Positions 32,064-41,242 of a stretch of 64,000 bases of DNA are shown one piece after another. The number at the start of each line of letters is the position of its first letter. Within the stretch, counting starts at the first letter, position 1. Below the pieces are notes generated by a model. That model worked only from the letters and a program-made list of their open reading frames with translations, did no database searches and had not been told where the DNA came from. The position numbers and the translations under genes were made by a program. The stretch is from Oceanobacillus luteolus. Its GTDB lineage: Bacteria > Bacillota > Bacilli > Bacillales > Amphibacillaceae. Where the stretch lies: NCBI RefSeq assembly GCF_023715655.1, contig NZ_JAMBON010000003.1, positions 1 to 64,000 of the forward strand, given 5' to 3'.

Positions 32064-34065
32064 GCAACTTGTGTGGAAAATGGCAAAGGTAAATAAAAGG
32101 AAATATATCTTTTATTTTTTATGCAAAAGCTTTACTGTCATGGTTTTCTTTATGTTTTCAACGGTATTCTTTAATAATGAAATTATTGATAATCCGCAAA
32201 TTCAGCACGGGATGAATGAAATACTAATGATTCCAGCAATCGCTTTACTTATTTTTACAGTATTCTTCATTAGTTATGCTCACTCTATTTTCATTAAAAG
32301 AAGGAAAAAAGAATTTGGTTTATTTATGACCTTAGGAATGACTAATCGTGATCTTATAAAATTAATATTAATCGAAAATGTAGGGATTGCACTGGTTTCT
32401 ATTGGAACAGGGATTCTATCAGGAATTGTATTTTCACGTTTATTTTTTCATATTTTAATGAGTAATGTGGGGATAACAGATATTCCTTTTTATCTCAATG
32501 AAAAGATGTTTCTTTATACTATCGGGATATTTCTTCTTGTTTTAATAGTTGCGATAGGTAAATCGTTGATTCTGATGCAGATCACTGAACTTGTGAAAAT
32601 CTTGAAGTGGGATCGTATCTCGGAGAGTAAGCCCCATAAAAATCCAATTTTAGGTGTAGTGGGAATAGGAATTATTATATTTTCTATGTCAACTCTCTAT
32701 ATATTTACTTATGAAAAGAAATTCAACTTAGATCAGACATTTTTTAAATATATATACGAGTTGGGAGAAGGCACACTTTTTATTTTATGTACAATTAGTC
32801 TAATCCTTGGTTTATATTTGGCTGTTTCCCGATTTGGTAGTTTTTTACTCAAGTATACTAAAAAGTATCCAAACATCTATTATCGTAGACTCTTAGTTTT
32901 TACGAACATCGACTATAAAATTAAGCAACTTAATTCAACGTTCATGCTCATTATTATTATGGCAATGGTGACTATTTTTTATAGTACAATGACCTTAAAT
33001 TTTTACTCTAATGCAGAATATATTGCAGAAGAACTTCCATACGATGTAGCTTTTGTCCAAACAGAAACAAAAAATAAAATCTCCTTAGATGAGGCATCTG
33101 AAATATTTAATAGTAACAATCAAGTGATACTTGAGCATCTTCTTATAGAAACACTTGATTATTTCGAGTACCACCCCCAATGGAATTTTATGTATAGGTA
33201 TACGTTTATTCCAGTAGAAAGTTTTAATAAAATTTCAGAAACACAGCTTCATATTAGTGAAGGACAGTATATTTATTTGATAAGTTCTGATACTTCAGAG
33301 GAGAACAGGGATTATACAAAAGGATTTAAATTTGACAATGGAGAGAAAAACATCTCGTTAGCTTTACAGGATATGGTGTTTGAACCGATATTTGATTATC
33401 GTTTTCATTATTATAATCCAGATTTTATTTTAGTGAATGAGAAGGATTACGAGATGTTGAGAAATTCCCTAGATGTTTATCCTGCCGAGATACATTGGCT
33501 AAATTTGACTAACTGGAAACAATCAGCTGAAGCGGTTAATGAATTAAAGCAAAAATTACATGAAAGCAATCAATTAACTCCTAAAATTGATGAGTATCCT
33601 ATTGGGCAAATCTCCCCATGTTCTGAAGAGGAGTTATTGGATCCTGTTTCAAAAATAAATGAATATAATATGAGTAGAATAGATGGCGGGATTATATTCT
33701 TTGTATCCACTTTTTTAAGTATCTTATTTTTCTTTGCGACGTTTATTCTATTATACTTGAATTTATTTACGGATATTGAACAGGAAAGAATAAAATACAG
33801 GAAGTTATATAAGATAGGGATTACAAAAAAAGAGGTCAAAAAGATGGTTACAAACGAACTTAGGATTTTGTTCTTTTTGGCACCAATTATTGGAATCATC
33901 TTAAGCGCTATATATGTGATAACTATTGTACAAGATAGTGGTGGTATCATGTCTGAACCTATTCTAATTGTAAACTTTCTAACAATTGGCGGTTTATATC
34001 TACTCTTTCAAACCATTTACTATTTCTTTGCGACGAGGAAGTTTTTAAAGGAGATAGTAAGCTAG
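32053..34065 (+). CDS. BceB-type FtsX-like ABC permease
   Basis: A 670-aa membrane protein with the layout of antimicrobial-peptide resistance or sensing permeases: an N-terminal membrane segment, FtsX-type groups of segments (about 60-310), a large extracellular domain (about 315-545), and a final group of three segments (about 555-665). RRKKEFGLFMTLGMTNRDL is the cytoplasmic coupling-type motif. These permeases need a cognate ATPase and usually a BceRS two-component system; the adjacent ATPase is only a remnant and no sensor/regulator genes are in the window. It may be orphaned or served by an ATPase elsewhere. Confidence 0.88.
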   Translation: MTFKQLVWKMAKVNKRKYIFYFLCKSFTVMVFFMFSTVFFNNEIIDNPQIQHGMNEILMIPAIALLIFTVFFISYAHSIFIKRRKKEFGLFMTLGMTNRDLIKLILIENVGIALVSIGTGILSGIVFSRLFFHILMSNVGITDIPFYLNEKMFLYTIGIFLLVLIVAIGKSLILMQITELVKILKWDRISESKPHKNPILGVVGIGIIIFSMSTLYIFTYEKKFNLDQTFFKYIYELGEGTLFILCTISLILGLYLAVSRFGSFLLKYTKKYPNIYYRRLLVFTNIDYKIKQLNSTFMLIIIMAMVTIFYSTMTLNFYSNAEYIAEELPYDVAFVQTETKNKISLDEASEIFNSNNQVILEHLLIETLDYFEYHPQWNFMYRYTFIPVESFNKISETQLHISEGQYIYLISSDTSEENRDYTKGFKFDNGEKNISLALQDMVFEPIFDYRFHYYNPDFILVNEKDYEMLRNSLDVYPAEIHWLNLTNWKQSAEAVNELKQKLHESNQLTPKIDEYPIGQISPCSEEELLDPVSKINEYNMSRIDGGIIFFVSTFLSILFFFATFILLYLNLFTDIEQERIKYRKLYKIGITKKEVKKMVTNELRILFFLAPIIGIILSAIYVITIVQDSGGIMSEPILIVNFLTIGGLYLLFQTIYYFFATRKFLKEIVS

Positions 34066-34168
34066 ATATTCTTATTATCTAACATGCAAAATAAACTTTA
34101 ATAGAGATGATCTAACACTACTTAACAAAGGAATCCAAAGCGGAGAAGAGGTATGGAAGGAGAATAAT

Positions 34169-35059
34169 ATGAAAGAAAAGAGTCCGAGTGAAAGCCCTCG
34201 GATAGGAACGTTTGTTGACAAGGAAGCTGAGGAAGAGTTTCTTAAAGTATATGATGATGTAATGAGACAATGGCCGAATTCGCGTGAGGAAATGAATTTG
34301 GAAACTAGTTTCGGCCCGACACATGTTTATGCCTATGGAAATAAACAGGGAGACCCAATAGTATTACTGCATGGAGCAAACAGTACTTCTGCATCATGGG
34401 CAAATTTTGTTGTCCCACTTGGTGAGCACCATAGAATATTTGCGGTAGATACAATCGGAGATGCAGGGCGAAGTATTCAAACAGCACCTATTCAGCATGC
34501 TGATGATTATGTGGTTTGGTTAGAAGAAGTCTTTCAGGAGTTGAAATTAGAAGCAGTACATTTAGTAGGTGCCTCCTATGGTGGCTGGATTACTTTAAAC
34601 CAGGCAATACATTCTCCTAGGTCACTTCAATCGATTACACTTCTCGATCCGGCACGTGCACTAGCCGGTATTTCGTATAAGGCTTGGCCATTTATGTTAT
34701 GGGCAAGCCTAGTTGGACCAGATTCCATACGACGTGGATTTATCCGATGGACTGGAGCGGGCTCCTTACCAAGTAATACGCAGACTGATTTAGTAATAGC
34801 AGCGATGCGTGATTACAAGATGCAACGTATACCTCCACAATATGTTAGCGATGAAGAACTCCAATCAGTAAAGATATCAACGCTCCTGCTTCTAGGAGAA
34901 AAAAGCCCTATGCATAATTCCAGACGGGCTGCTGCCCGAGCAAAGAATCTATTACATGATGTTGAAGTAAAGATTATTCCAAAGGCAGGCCATCAGTTGC
35001 CTGCCGATGTAGTGAATGATTTAATTTTGAAGTTCATAGAAAGTCGAAAGAAAAAATGA
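34169..35059 (+). CDS. Alpha/beta hydrolase (carboxylesterase-like)
   Basis: The 296-aa protein has the oxyanion block VLLHGANSTSASW, the nucleophile elbow GASYGGW and a C-terminal histidine in KAGHQLP. Together with the DTIGDAGRS segment it resembles Bacillus carboxylesterase NP-type enzymes. AAGGAG precedes the ATG. It appears monocistronic. The ester substrate is not predictable. Confidence 0.85.
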   Translation: MKEKSPSESPRIGTFVDKEAEEEFLKVYDDVMRQWPNSREEMNLETSFGPTHVYAYGNKQGDPIVLLHGANSTSASWANFVVPLGEHHRIFAVDTIGDAGRSIQTAPIQHADDYVVWLEEVFQELKLEAVHLVGASYGGWITLNQAIHSPRSLQSITLLDPARALAGISYKAWPFMLWASLVGPDSIRRGFIRWTGAGSLPSNTQTDLVIAAMRDYKMQRIPPQYVSDEELQSVKISTLLLLGEKSPMHNSRRAAARAKNLLHDVEVKIIPKAGHQLPADVVNDLILKFIESRKKK

Positions 35060-35066
35060 GATGGAT

Positions 35067-35098
35067 TAAAGAGGGAGATATAACTATCCCCCTCTTAG
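35067..35098. terminator. Hairpin between convergent genes
   Basis: AAGAGGGAGATA and TATCCCCCTCTT pair around TAAC between the hydrolase and the minus-strand membrane gene. The T-run is weak on both strands. Confidence 0.5.
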
Positions 35099-35099
35099 A

Positions 35100-35315
35100 T
35101 TATTTCGCACTTCTCGGTGAATTTTTCATGGATAATAAACCAATAATCCCTCCTATTACAATCAATAAAATATCCATCCCGATTTCCCAACCTTGAAATA
35201 CATCCATATAATTTACCAAAAACCAACTTTTTCCGCCATCAGTCAGATGATTGATTAAACCTCCTACTCCTTGAATCAGGAAAAGTAAACTAATTCCGCT
35301 AATAATTTCTTTCAT
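35100..35315 (-). CDS. Small two-segment membrane protein
   Basis: A 71-aa hydrophobic protein with membrane segments at about 3-22 and 46-62 and a basic tail. GAGGTG is seven bases before the ATG. It lies 22 bases after the GAP-family gene on the same strand and is probably co-transcribed under TetR control. I do not recognise the family. Confidence 0.65.
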   Translation of the reverse strand: MKEIISGISLLFLIQGVGGLINHLTDGGKSWFLVNYMDVFQGWEIGMDILLIVIGGIIGLLSMKNSPRSAK

Positions 35316-35337
35316 GTTTTACACCTCATTTATATTA

Positions 35338-36051
35338 TTAATTTAAAATACCTCTGATACCGATATTGAAAAAGACTGCACCAACTAGGCCGATTGCTAC
35401 TAACAGTGAAGAAACCGGTGCTTCATTCAGTTTTGATTTTATGTTATTCAGGAAATGCTGCAGTTTATTTCTAAGCACCATATTAATTCCCAGCAATAAT
35501 AGGGAAGGGAACACCATGACAAGATTGTAGCCTAATATGATAAAGACAGAAGAAGCTTGATTAATGGTTAGATGATTTAATAGAAAGATCGAGTAGAAGT
35601 ACGGGAGTGCCGTTATAAATTCAATTAGGAACACGATAATTCCTAGAATAATCATTCCTTTAATTGATGTTTGTCTCGGGATCCATGATGTGAGACGATC
35701 TTTTGTGCTTTCCTTTGGCTTTATAAAACTAATTAGAACAAGAAGTGTTCCAATAACTGTATAGAGCCAATTGATTACATCAAAGCTAGATAACTGGTCA
35801 ATTAAGTCCAATAATGTATCTCCACCAAAGTATAATAACAGTCCAATCATGAAATAACCCGACTGAATAACGAGCAAAAATACAAATAGTCGTGATGATA
35901 ATTGATTTGGTTGTGTCAGTAGTAAATAGCCGGTAACAGCAAGCACCCCAGGGCTTAACACATCAATTACGGCACAGATGGATATAATTATCAGGGCTAC
36001 AGGAAGGTCTATTGATGAAGATGGCATCATTGTTTCGATGATTTCAATCAA
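35338..36051 (-). CDS. GAP/SapB-like multi-pass membrane protein
   Basis: This protein of about 237 aa has six predicted membrane segments. The opening IDLPVALIIISICAVIDVLSP resembles the Sap/GAP (DUF2910) family found in mycobacterial glycolipid export. The frame is open further upstream to 36204, but that part crosses the operator region and the divergent regulator; the TTG at 36051 with GGGAG ten bases upstream is the best start, and the ATG pair at about 36028 is an alternative. It is divergent from a TetR gene with a palindromic operator between them, so it is the probable regulated target. Cargo unknown. Confidence 0.75.
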   Translation of the reverse strand: MIEIIETMMPSSSIDLPVALIIISICAVIDVLSPGVLAVTGYLLLTQPNQLSSRLFVFLLVIQSGYFMIGLLLYFGGDTLLDLIDQLSSFDVINWLYTVIGTLLVLISFIKPKESTKDRLTSWIPRQTSIKGMIILGIIVFLIEFITALPYFYSIFLLNHLTINQASSVFIILGYNLVMVFPSLLLLGINMVLRNKLQHFLNNIKSKLNEAPVSSLLVAIGLVGAVFFNIGIRGILN

Positions 36052-36090
36052 AAGATTAGTTCTCCCTTCGTGTAATGTGGTATTATTTTT

Positions 36091-36131
36091 ATAACACATC
36101 GTGCTAAAATTATAATAACACACTGTGTTAT
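36091..36131. promoter_or_regulatory. TetR-type operators in the divergent promoter region
   Basis: ATAACACACTGTGTTAT (36115-36131) is a 17-bp palindrome with perfect 8-bp arms. A weaker copy, ATAACACATCGTGCTAA, starts at 36091. Both lie between the membrane-protein gene and the TetR gene. Confidence 0.75.
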
Positions 36132-36149
36132 AAAAAGGAAGTGATTTTT

Positions 36150-36746
36150 TTGCCAAAAATAGTGAATCATGATCAAAAACGTAAATTAATTGCGGAAGCT
36201 GCATGGAAGATAATTAAAAACGAGGGAATTGAAAAAGCATCGATACGAAGGGTTGCAGCAGAAGCCGGCATGTCTTCTGGTGCTTTAAGACATTACTTCT
36301 CAACTCAAGATGAAATGCTTTTGTTTATTATGGACTATTTCTTTGATGCAGGTAAAAAACGCTCTGATGATAAAGAATGGTCAGAAGATCCTTTAAAGGC
36401 AGTGGAGGAAGTGTTACTGGAGCTTGTACCAATCGATGAAGAAAAGAAAATTGAAACGAGTGTCTGGTGGATTTTTGCACTCCGTTCCCTTACGAGTCAT
36501 GCATTAAAGGAGAAGAAAGACGAATTGACTGATGGTACATATGAATTAGCAAATTCAATGATCGAGATACTAACTCTAAAAGGGATTTTATCCGATTCAG
36601 TTAACGTAGAATTAGAAAGAATTCGGTTATCCGCATTGATTGAAGGGCTGTCATTCCATGCTTTGTTAAGACCAGATGTCTATACTCCAGAAAAGGTGAG
36701 AGAAGTAATCAGTTACCATTTAAAAACACTATGTAATAATGAATAA
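36150..36746 (+). CDS. TetR/AcrR family transcriptional regulator
   Basis: The 198-aa protein begins MPKIVNHDQKRKLIAEAAW and has the TetR helix-turn-helix at about 20-55 (ASIRRVAAEAGMSSGALRHYF). The C-terminal domain is of the BetI/TetR_C_6 type. TTG 36150 is preferred over GTG 36141 because AAGGAAGTG lies at the right distance and because MPKIV is the common start. It most likely represses the divergent membrane genes and itself through the palindrome at 36115-36131. Confidence 0.88.
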   Translation: MPKIVNHDQKRKLIAEAAWKIIKNEGIEKASIRRVAAEAGMSSGALRHYFSTQDEMLLFIMDYFFDAGKKRSDDKEWSEDPLKAVEEVLLELVPIDEEKKIETSVWWIFALRSLTSHALKEKKDELTDGTYELANSMIEILTLKGILSDSVNVELERIRLSALIEGLSFHALLRPDVYTPEKVREVISYHLKTLCNNE

Positions 36747-36848
36747 GTACTTGGAAATATTTTAATTGGTTACCGTTAAGGATATAGTTGCCATGACGAA
36801 TAATTTCAATTACTAACCAATTTTTATAAGGAAAAAGGAGATAAAGGT

Positions 36849-37418
36849 ATGGCAATGAATGACAAAACAAGAAAAGTCATTTTAGATTTAGCAGTTACTT
36901 TAGATGGATTTATTGAAGGACCGAATGGAGAAGTTGACTGGTGCATAATGGATCCTGATATGGATTTTGCTAAATTCTTAAATCAAATTGATACCATTCT
37001 ATATGGTAGAAAGAGCTACGATATATGGGGGCAATACATTCCTAAAAACGAAGAATCGGATACTGAAAAAGAAATTTGGGAACAGGTTCATAGTAAAGAG
37101 AAATATGTATTTTCCAGAACACTAAAAGAGATTAATCATACTGCGAATTTAATTAACGATAACATTGTTGAAGAAGTGAATAAATTAAAGAAAAAGCCTG
37201 GTAAAGACATCTGGCTATATGGTGGGTCAAGTCTTATTACGACTTTCATAAATAAAGGTTTGGTTGATGAATTTAGGCTATCGGTTCACCCTGTTGTATT
37301 AGGGGAGGGTAAACCTTTATTTACTGATATAGAGGGAAGAGTGAATCTGAGACTAATTGATACAAAGAGTTTTTCTTCGGGTGTTGTCCAACTTATCTAC
37401 CATCACAATAAAAACTAG
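36849..37418 (+). CDS. Dihydrofolate reductase-like (RibD C-terminal domain) protein
   Basis: The 189-aa protein has the RibD_C/YyaP layout: VILDLAVTLDGFIEGPNGEVDW, ILYGRKSYDIWGQY, the glycine loop DIWLYGGSSLITTF and HPVVLGEGKPLF. These stand-alone reductase-fold proteins are widespread in Bacillaceae and usually have no assigned substrate. AAGGAG lies about eight bases before the ATG. No operon partner is evident. Confidence 0.88.
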   Translation: MAMNDKTRKVILDLAVTLDGFIEGPNGEVDWCIMDPDMDFAKFLNQIDTILYGRKSYDIWGQYIPKNEESDTEKEIWEQVHSKEKYVFSRTLKEINHTANLINDNIVEEVNKLKKKPGKDIWLYGGSSLITTFINKGLVDEFRLSVHPVVLGEGKPLFTDIEGRVNLRLIDTKSFSSGVVQLIYHHNKN

Positions 37419-37489
37419 AAAAATGAATATGATGCTGGTAGTTCATTGGAAAAAAACAGCTTAATTAATGGCGATGAAGGGATGATAAT

Positions 37490-37921
37490 ATGGTCATCAG
37501 AAAATACAATAAAACTGAAGTTAATACACTACTAAAAATATGGTATGAAGGTTCTGTAATCGCTCATGACTTTATTGATAAAGATTATTGGAAATCAAAG
37601 CAGACGGATATGAGGGAAGCTTATCTCCCTATGTCTGAAACATATGTGATAAGTAACGAAAAAGAAATCAATGGCTTTATATCCATGGTCGATGATTATT
37701 TGGCTGCACTGTTTATTGATGTTAAGCATCAAGGCGAAGGGTACGGAAAAAGATTATTAAATTTTATAAAGGATCGCAGGAAGAATATACAACTGAAAGT
37801 CTACAAGAAAAATAGGAACGCCGTTGATTTTTATCTGAGAAATGGTTTTGTAATAAAAGAGGAATTGATAGATGAACAGACTGCTGAGGAAGAGTTTCTT
37901 ATGGAGTGGGAAAGAGTATAA
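37490..37921 (+). CDS. GNAT family N-acetyltransferase
   Basis: A 143-aa single-domain acetyltransferase. The acetyl-CoA pyrophosphate loop is HQGEGYGKRLLNF, and NAVDFYLRNGFV is motif B. The N-terminal WYEGSVIAHDFI resembles the YjaB/PhnO-like subgroup. The substrate is unknown. It stands alone; a GTTTAGGGGGAG hairpin follows at about 37935. Confidence 0.85.
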   Translation: MVIRKYNKTEVNTLLKIWYEGSVIAHDFIDKDYWKSKQTDMREAYLPMSETYVISNEKEINGFISMVDDYLAALFIDVKHQGEGYGKRLLNFIKDRRKNIQLKVYKKNRNAVDFYLRNGFVIKEELIDEQTAEEEFLMEWERV

Positions 37922-38028
37922 GTGGAACAGATATGTTTAGGGGGAGAAATTAATCTCCCTTCTAAACTTCTAGTTCTAATCAATCGAAGAAAATAAACCA
38001 AATAACTAGTTTTTTGATATAAGCCCTT

Positions 38029-38526
38029 TTATGTCCAATCGACTCCACCCCATGAGGATTGCAACTTACGCAACAGTACAATTTGGCCGATATGATACGT
38101 ATCGTGCATGATGATATTGCTGAGTAACCGCTCAATAGAGCAGCTGTTAGCTGTATATGGAGTTTTTAACTTTTCATCGTCAAGATCTGCAATGGTCGTT
38201 TTTAATTTATTCATAACTTCATTAAGGCGCTGCACAGTCTGGGTCCATCCAACTTCGTCTTCTGGATCCCCAGGATGTCCAAAGGTTTCCTCATTGTTTT
38301 CTGCCTTATCCGGGTTCTCTATGCCTTTGATTCGATGGATTATGTCTTCGTTCCAAAATATTAAGTGATTGACAATCTGCCAAATCGAATTGCTTGTCCC
38401 CGAACTAGTCCAGGCTGCCTCTGCTGCGGTGGCTCCATGAAGCGCCTGATCCATAGATGCAAACCACTCATTCTCATAGCAATGCATGTGGTGTTGTTCT
38501 AAAAACAATTTGGTTATATTTTGCAT
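38029..38526 (-). CDS. DinB-family metal-binding protein
   Basis: A four-helix-bundle DinB/YfiT-like protein of 165 aa. The three metal-ligand histidines are visible in VNHLIFWNE and HDTYHIGQ. Such proteins are often thiol (bacillithiol)-dependent transferases, but this one cannot be assigned a reaction. It stands alone on the minus strand. Confidence 0.85.
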   Translation of the reverse strand: MQNITKLFLEQHHMHCYENEWFASMDQALHGATAAEAAWTSSGTSNSIWQIVNHLIFWNEDIIHRIKGIENPDKAENNEETFGHPGDPEDEVGWTQTVQRLNEVMNKLKTTIADLDDEKLKTPYTANSCSIERLLSNIIMHDTYHIGQIVLLRKLQSSWGGVDWT

Positions 38527-38783
38527 AAAACCAACCCCTCACTATTTAGTGTGACCTTACATAGTTAAAAGACAACCAAAATCTGAGTGTTACAAGGCAG
38601 GTATAGCTTCCAGTTTTTTGGAAGACAACAAAATCACACTCCCTCTAACTTATTCGGCTCATCCAGCATAAATACCTTCTCATGTTTCTATCTGTCATTG
38701 ATTTTATTTGAATCTGGAATATTTATTGATATCTAATGAAAAACTGAAGGGATAAGTCAATAAATTTCATAGGAGGTAATAAT

Positions 38784-39194
38784 ATGGCATTTAAATCTAA
38801 GCACATCTTTATCAATTTATCTGTAAAAGACGTGAACAGATCCACTAATTTCTTCAAGGAGCTTGGTTTTGAGATTAATCCACAGTTCTCTGATGAATCA
38901 ACATCTTGTATTATAATTAGTGAAAATATCTTTGCTATGATCATGAGCGAAGAACGATTCAAAGAGTTTACTAAGAAGGAAATCGTGGATACAACCACTT
39001 CTGCGGAGTCCATCTTCGCCCTTTCAGCAAAAAGCAGAGAACAAGTGGATAAGATAGTGAATAAGGCATTGTCATCGGGTGGTAAAAGGTTCAATGAACC
39101 GCAAGATCATGGATTCATGTACATTTGGGGATTTGAAGACTTGGACGGTCATTTATGGGAAGTTGCTTATTTGGATGATAGTAATATGGAATAA
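38784..39194 (+). CDS. VOC-family (glyoxalase-like) protein
   Basis: A 136-aa vicinal-oxygen-chelate protein: HIFINLSVKDVNRSTNFFKELGF at the start and FEDLDGHLWEVAYLD at the end carry the expected ligand positions (His and Glu). It resembles lactoylglutathione lyase-like proteins of the YycE group. AGGAGG is upstream. Substrate unknown. Confidence 0.87.
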   Translation: MAFKSKHIFINLSVKDVNRSTNFFKELGFEINPQFSDESTSCIIISENIFAMIMSEERFKEFTKKEIVDTTTSAESIFALSAKSREQVDKIVNKALSSGGKRFNEPQDHGFMYIWGFEDLDGHLWEVAYLDDSNME

Positions 39195-39204
39195 ATGTTG
39201 CTAT

Positions 39205-39245
39205 CCTAAAAGGATGATGCCTTTGAAGGTATCATCCTTTTTAGG
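39205..39245. terminator. Bidirectional terminator between VOC gene and opp operon
   Basis: CCTAAAAGGATGAT pairs with ATCATCCTTTTTAGG around CTTTGAAG. T-runs occur on both strands, so it can serve the plus-strand VOC gene and the minus-strand opp operon. Confidence 0.88.
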
Positions 39246-39264
39246 AGTTTCCTTTATTTCCCCA

Positions 39265-40182
39265 TCATCTTTGATTACTGCGCGGGTCAAATGCATCCCT
39301 TAAACCATCGCCGATAAAGTTAATTGCAAGCACCGTAATCAAAATACCTAAACCCGGAGGAATCCATGCTTCTGGATTGTTCCGTAAAATTCTTATGTTC
39401 TGAGCTTCGGAAATCATGTTCCCCCACGTTGGTGTAGGCTGAGGGATACCGAACCCGATAAAGCTTAGTGCAGATTCAATAATGATATAGGTAGCCATCA
39501 TTAATGTAGCGTTTACAACAATTGGGCCAATTGCGTTTGGAATAAAATGCTTGGCAATAATTCGGAAATCACTGGCACCGATTGCCTGTGCACTAAGTAT
39601 AAATTCTTGTTCACGTAATGATAAATAAGAACCGCGAATGATACGGGTTAAATTTGGCCATGACGTTAAGGCGATAATTGAAACGAATAATCCAATGGTT
39701 ACTTTATCTACAATAGCCATGATCGTAAGTACAAGTACAAGAAATGGCAACATCAGCATAATATCGGTGGCACGCATAATGATGTTATCGATTTTTCCAC
39801 CATAGTAACCGGCAAGCGATCCTAATAAGACACCAATGACAAGCGTGAAGAACATAGCACTAAAACCGACGATTAACGAAATTCGACCACCATACAAAAG
39901 ACGTGAAAAGTTGTCCTGCCCTAGCCCATTTGTTCCCAGAATATGCTCCTCGCTTGGCCCTTTCTCAATAAGGAGCAGATTAGTTTCTTCAGGATTTATA
40001 TCAGTAAATACCGGGGCGAGTATACATATGATGATGATGGCCAGTAAGACAAACACACTAATTACAGCCATTTTATTTCTTGTAAATCGGTGCATGGCTA
40101 TTTGAAAGGGACTCTTGTTCTTTTCCATGGAGTTATTCTTATCTGGTTGGTTGTAGATTGTTTCATCTGTTTTAGTAGTCAT
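39265..40182 (-). CDS. oppC: Oligopeptide ABC transporter permease OppC
   Basis: This 305-aa inner-membrane permease has an N-terminal OppC_N segment, then the BPD_transp_1 domain with six membrane segments. The coupling motif EFILSAQAIGASDFRIIAKHFIPNA (EAA-type loop) would contact the ATPases OppD/F. GAGGTGA precedes the ATG. It is the last gene of the minus-strand oppDFABC operon. Whether the substrate is a peptide, nickel or a dipeptide is not decided by sequence. Confidence 0.9.
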   Translation of the reverse strand: MTTKTDETIYNQPDKNNSMEKNKSPFQIAMHRFTRNKMAVISVFVLLAIIIICILAPVFTDINPEETNLLLIEKGPSEEHILGTNGLGQDNFSRLLYGGRISLIVGFSAMFFTLVIGVLLGSLAGYYGGKIDNIIMRATDIMLMLPFLVLVLTIMAIVDKVTIGLFVSIIALTSWPNLTRIIRGSYLSLREQEFILSAQAIGASDFRIIAKHFIPNAIGPIVVNATLMMATYIIIESALSFIGFGIPQPTPTWGNMISEAQNIRILRNNPEAWIPPGLGILITVLAINFIGDGLRDAFDPRSNQR

Positions 40183-40193
40183 ATTATTTCACC

Positions 40194-41162
40194 TCAATCA
40201 TATCGAATTCTCGGATCAACAATACTGTAAAAAATATCGGCAAGTAAATTACCTATAAGAATAAGAACTCCGAGTATCATGGCAATTGCCATTACGACTG
40301 GATAGTCCCGATTAGTGACGGAACTTAAAAACAATGTTCCAAGCCCGGGATACTGAAATACTTGCTCCGTTATCACTGCACCACTTAACAGTACACCGAT
40401 TTCAAACCCCATTAATGTAATGATGGGAATAAGTGCATTGCGGAGTGTATGTTTATATAGTACATTCCTCTCGGACATACCCTTTGCTCTTGCTGTTCGT
40501 ATATAGTCACTGCCAAGTACGTCAAGAACTTCCGATCTCATGTAGCGCATATAAGTTGCTGTACCAGCTAAGCCGAGTGTAATTCCAGGTAAAAACATAT
40601 GATGAAGTCGATTGAAGAATGCTTCCCACCCAGTTAATCCAGGAGTAGACATTGTACCTTGTGCAGGGAACCAGCCAAGTTTGATTGATAGAAAATAGAT
40701 TGCCATGAGGCCGAAGAAGAAGTTGGGAATGGATAATCCGAAAAAACCAAAACCAGTTGCACCATAATCTAATAATGAGTAGGGATGTCTGGCGGAATAG
40801 ATACCGATTGGAATGGCAACGATGATCGTGATTGCTAATGAAAATAAACCTAAATAGAGTGTATTGGCAAATCGTGCTTCAATTAACTCCGCTACGGATC
40901 GTCCGTTAAAAACCATTGAATTACCGAAGTCTCCTTGTACAGCGGCACTGATCCACCGAAAATATTGAACAGGTATCGGATCATTTAAGCCTAATGCTTC
41001 CCTTTGTTGTTCATATACTTCAGGGTCGACGTTCGGATCAGCGAGTGATTGACCGGTTAAGGCATCTCCAGGAGCTAAGAGGGCAAGTCCGAATACAATG
41101 ACCGTCAGTGCAAAAAGCATTGGAATAAAAACAAGAACTCGTCGAATGATATACTTGTACAT
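40194..41162 (-). CDS. oppB: Oligopeptide ABC transporter permease OppB
   Basis: A 323-aa permease with the OppB N-terminal segment YIIRRVLVFIPMLFALTVIVF, the periplasmic insert (about 40-100) and the EAA loop DYIRTARAKGMSERNVLYKHTLRNA. The start is one of two adjacent ATGs (41165 or 41162); the second has GGAGG seven bases upstream. The longer frame to 41225 runs into the hairpin and is rejected. It is 11 bases ahead of oppC. Confidence 0.9.
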   Translation of the reverse strand: MYKYIIRRVLVFIPMLFALTVIVFGLALLAPGDALTGQSLADPNVDPEVYEQQREALGLNDPIPVQYFRWISAAVQGDFGNSMVFNGRSVAELIEARFANTLYLGLFSLAITIIVAIPIGIYSARHPYSLLDYGATGFGFFGLSIPNFFFGLMAIYFLSIKLGWFPAQGTMSTPGLTGWEAFFNRLHHMFLPGITLGLAGTATYMRYMRSEVLDVLGSDYIRTARAKGMSERNVLYKHTLRNALIPIITLMGFEIGVLLSGAVITEQVFQYPGLGTLFLSSVTNRDYPVVMAIAMILGVLILIGNLLADIFYSIVDPRIRYD

Positions 41163-41201
41163 CATTTTCCCTCCCAATTTAATTTTCTTTATGTATATGT
41201 T

Positions 41202-41236
41202 GGAAAAAGAACGTGTGCCGCACACGCTCTTTTTCC
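41202..41236 (-). terminator. Intercistronic hairpin between oppA and oppB
   Basis: GGAAAAAGAACGTGTG and CACACGCTCTTTTTCC form a 16-bp stem with one G-T wobble around CCG. On the minus strand it lies just after the oppA stop and before oppB, ending in a T-rich arm. It probably attenuates read-through or stabilises oppA mRNA so that the binding protein is made in excess. Confidence 0.75.
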
Positions 41237-41242
41237 ATCAGC

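Noticed and set aside
36764-36822. Inverted repeat AATTGGTTA...TAACCAATT after the TetR gene
   Set aside because: The loop is more than 40 bases and the stem is short and AT-rich; not convincing as a terminator.
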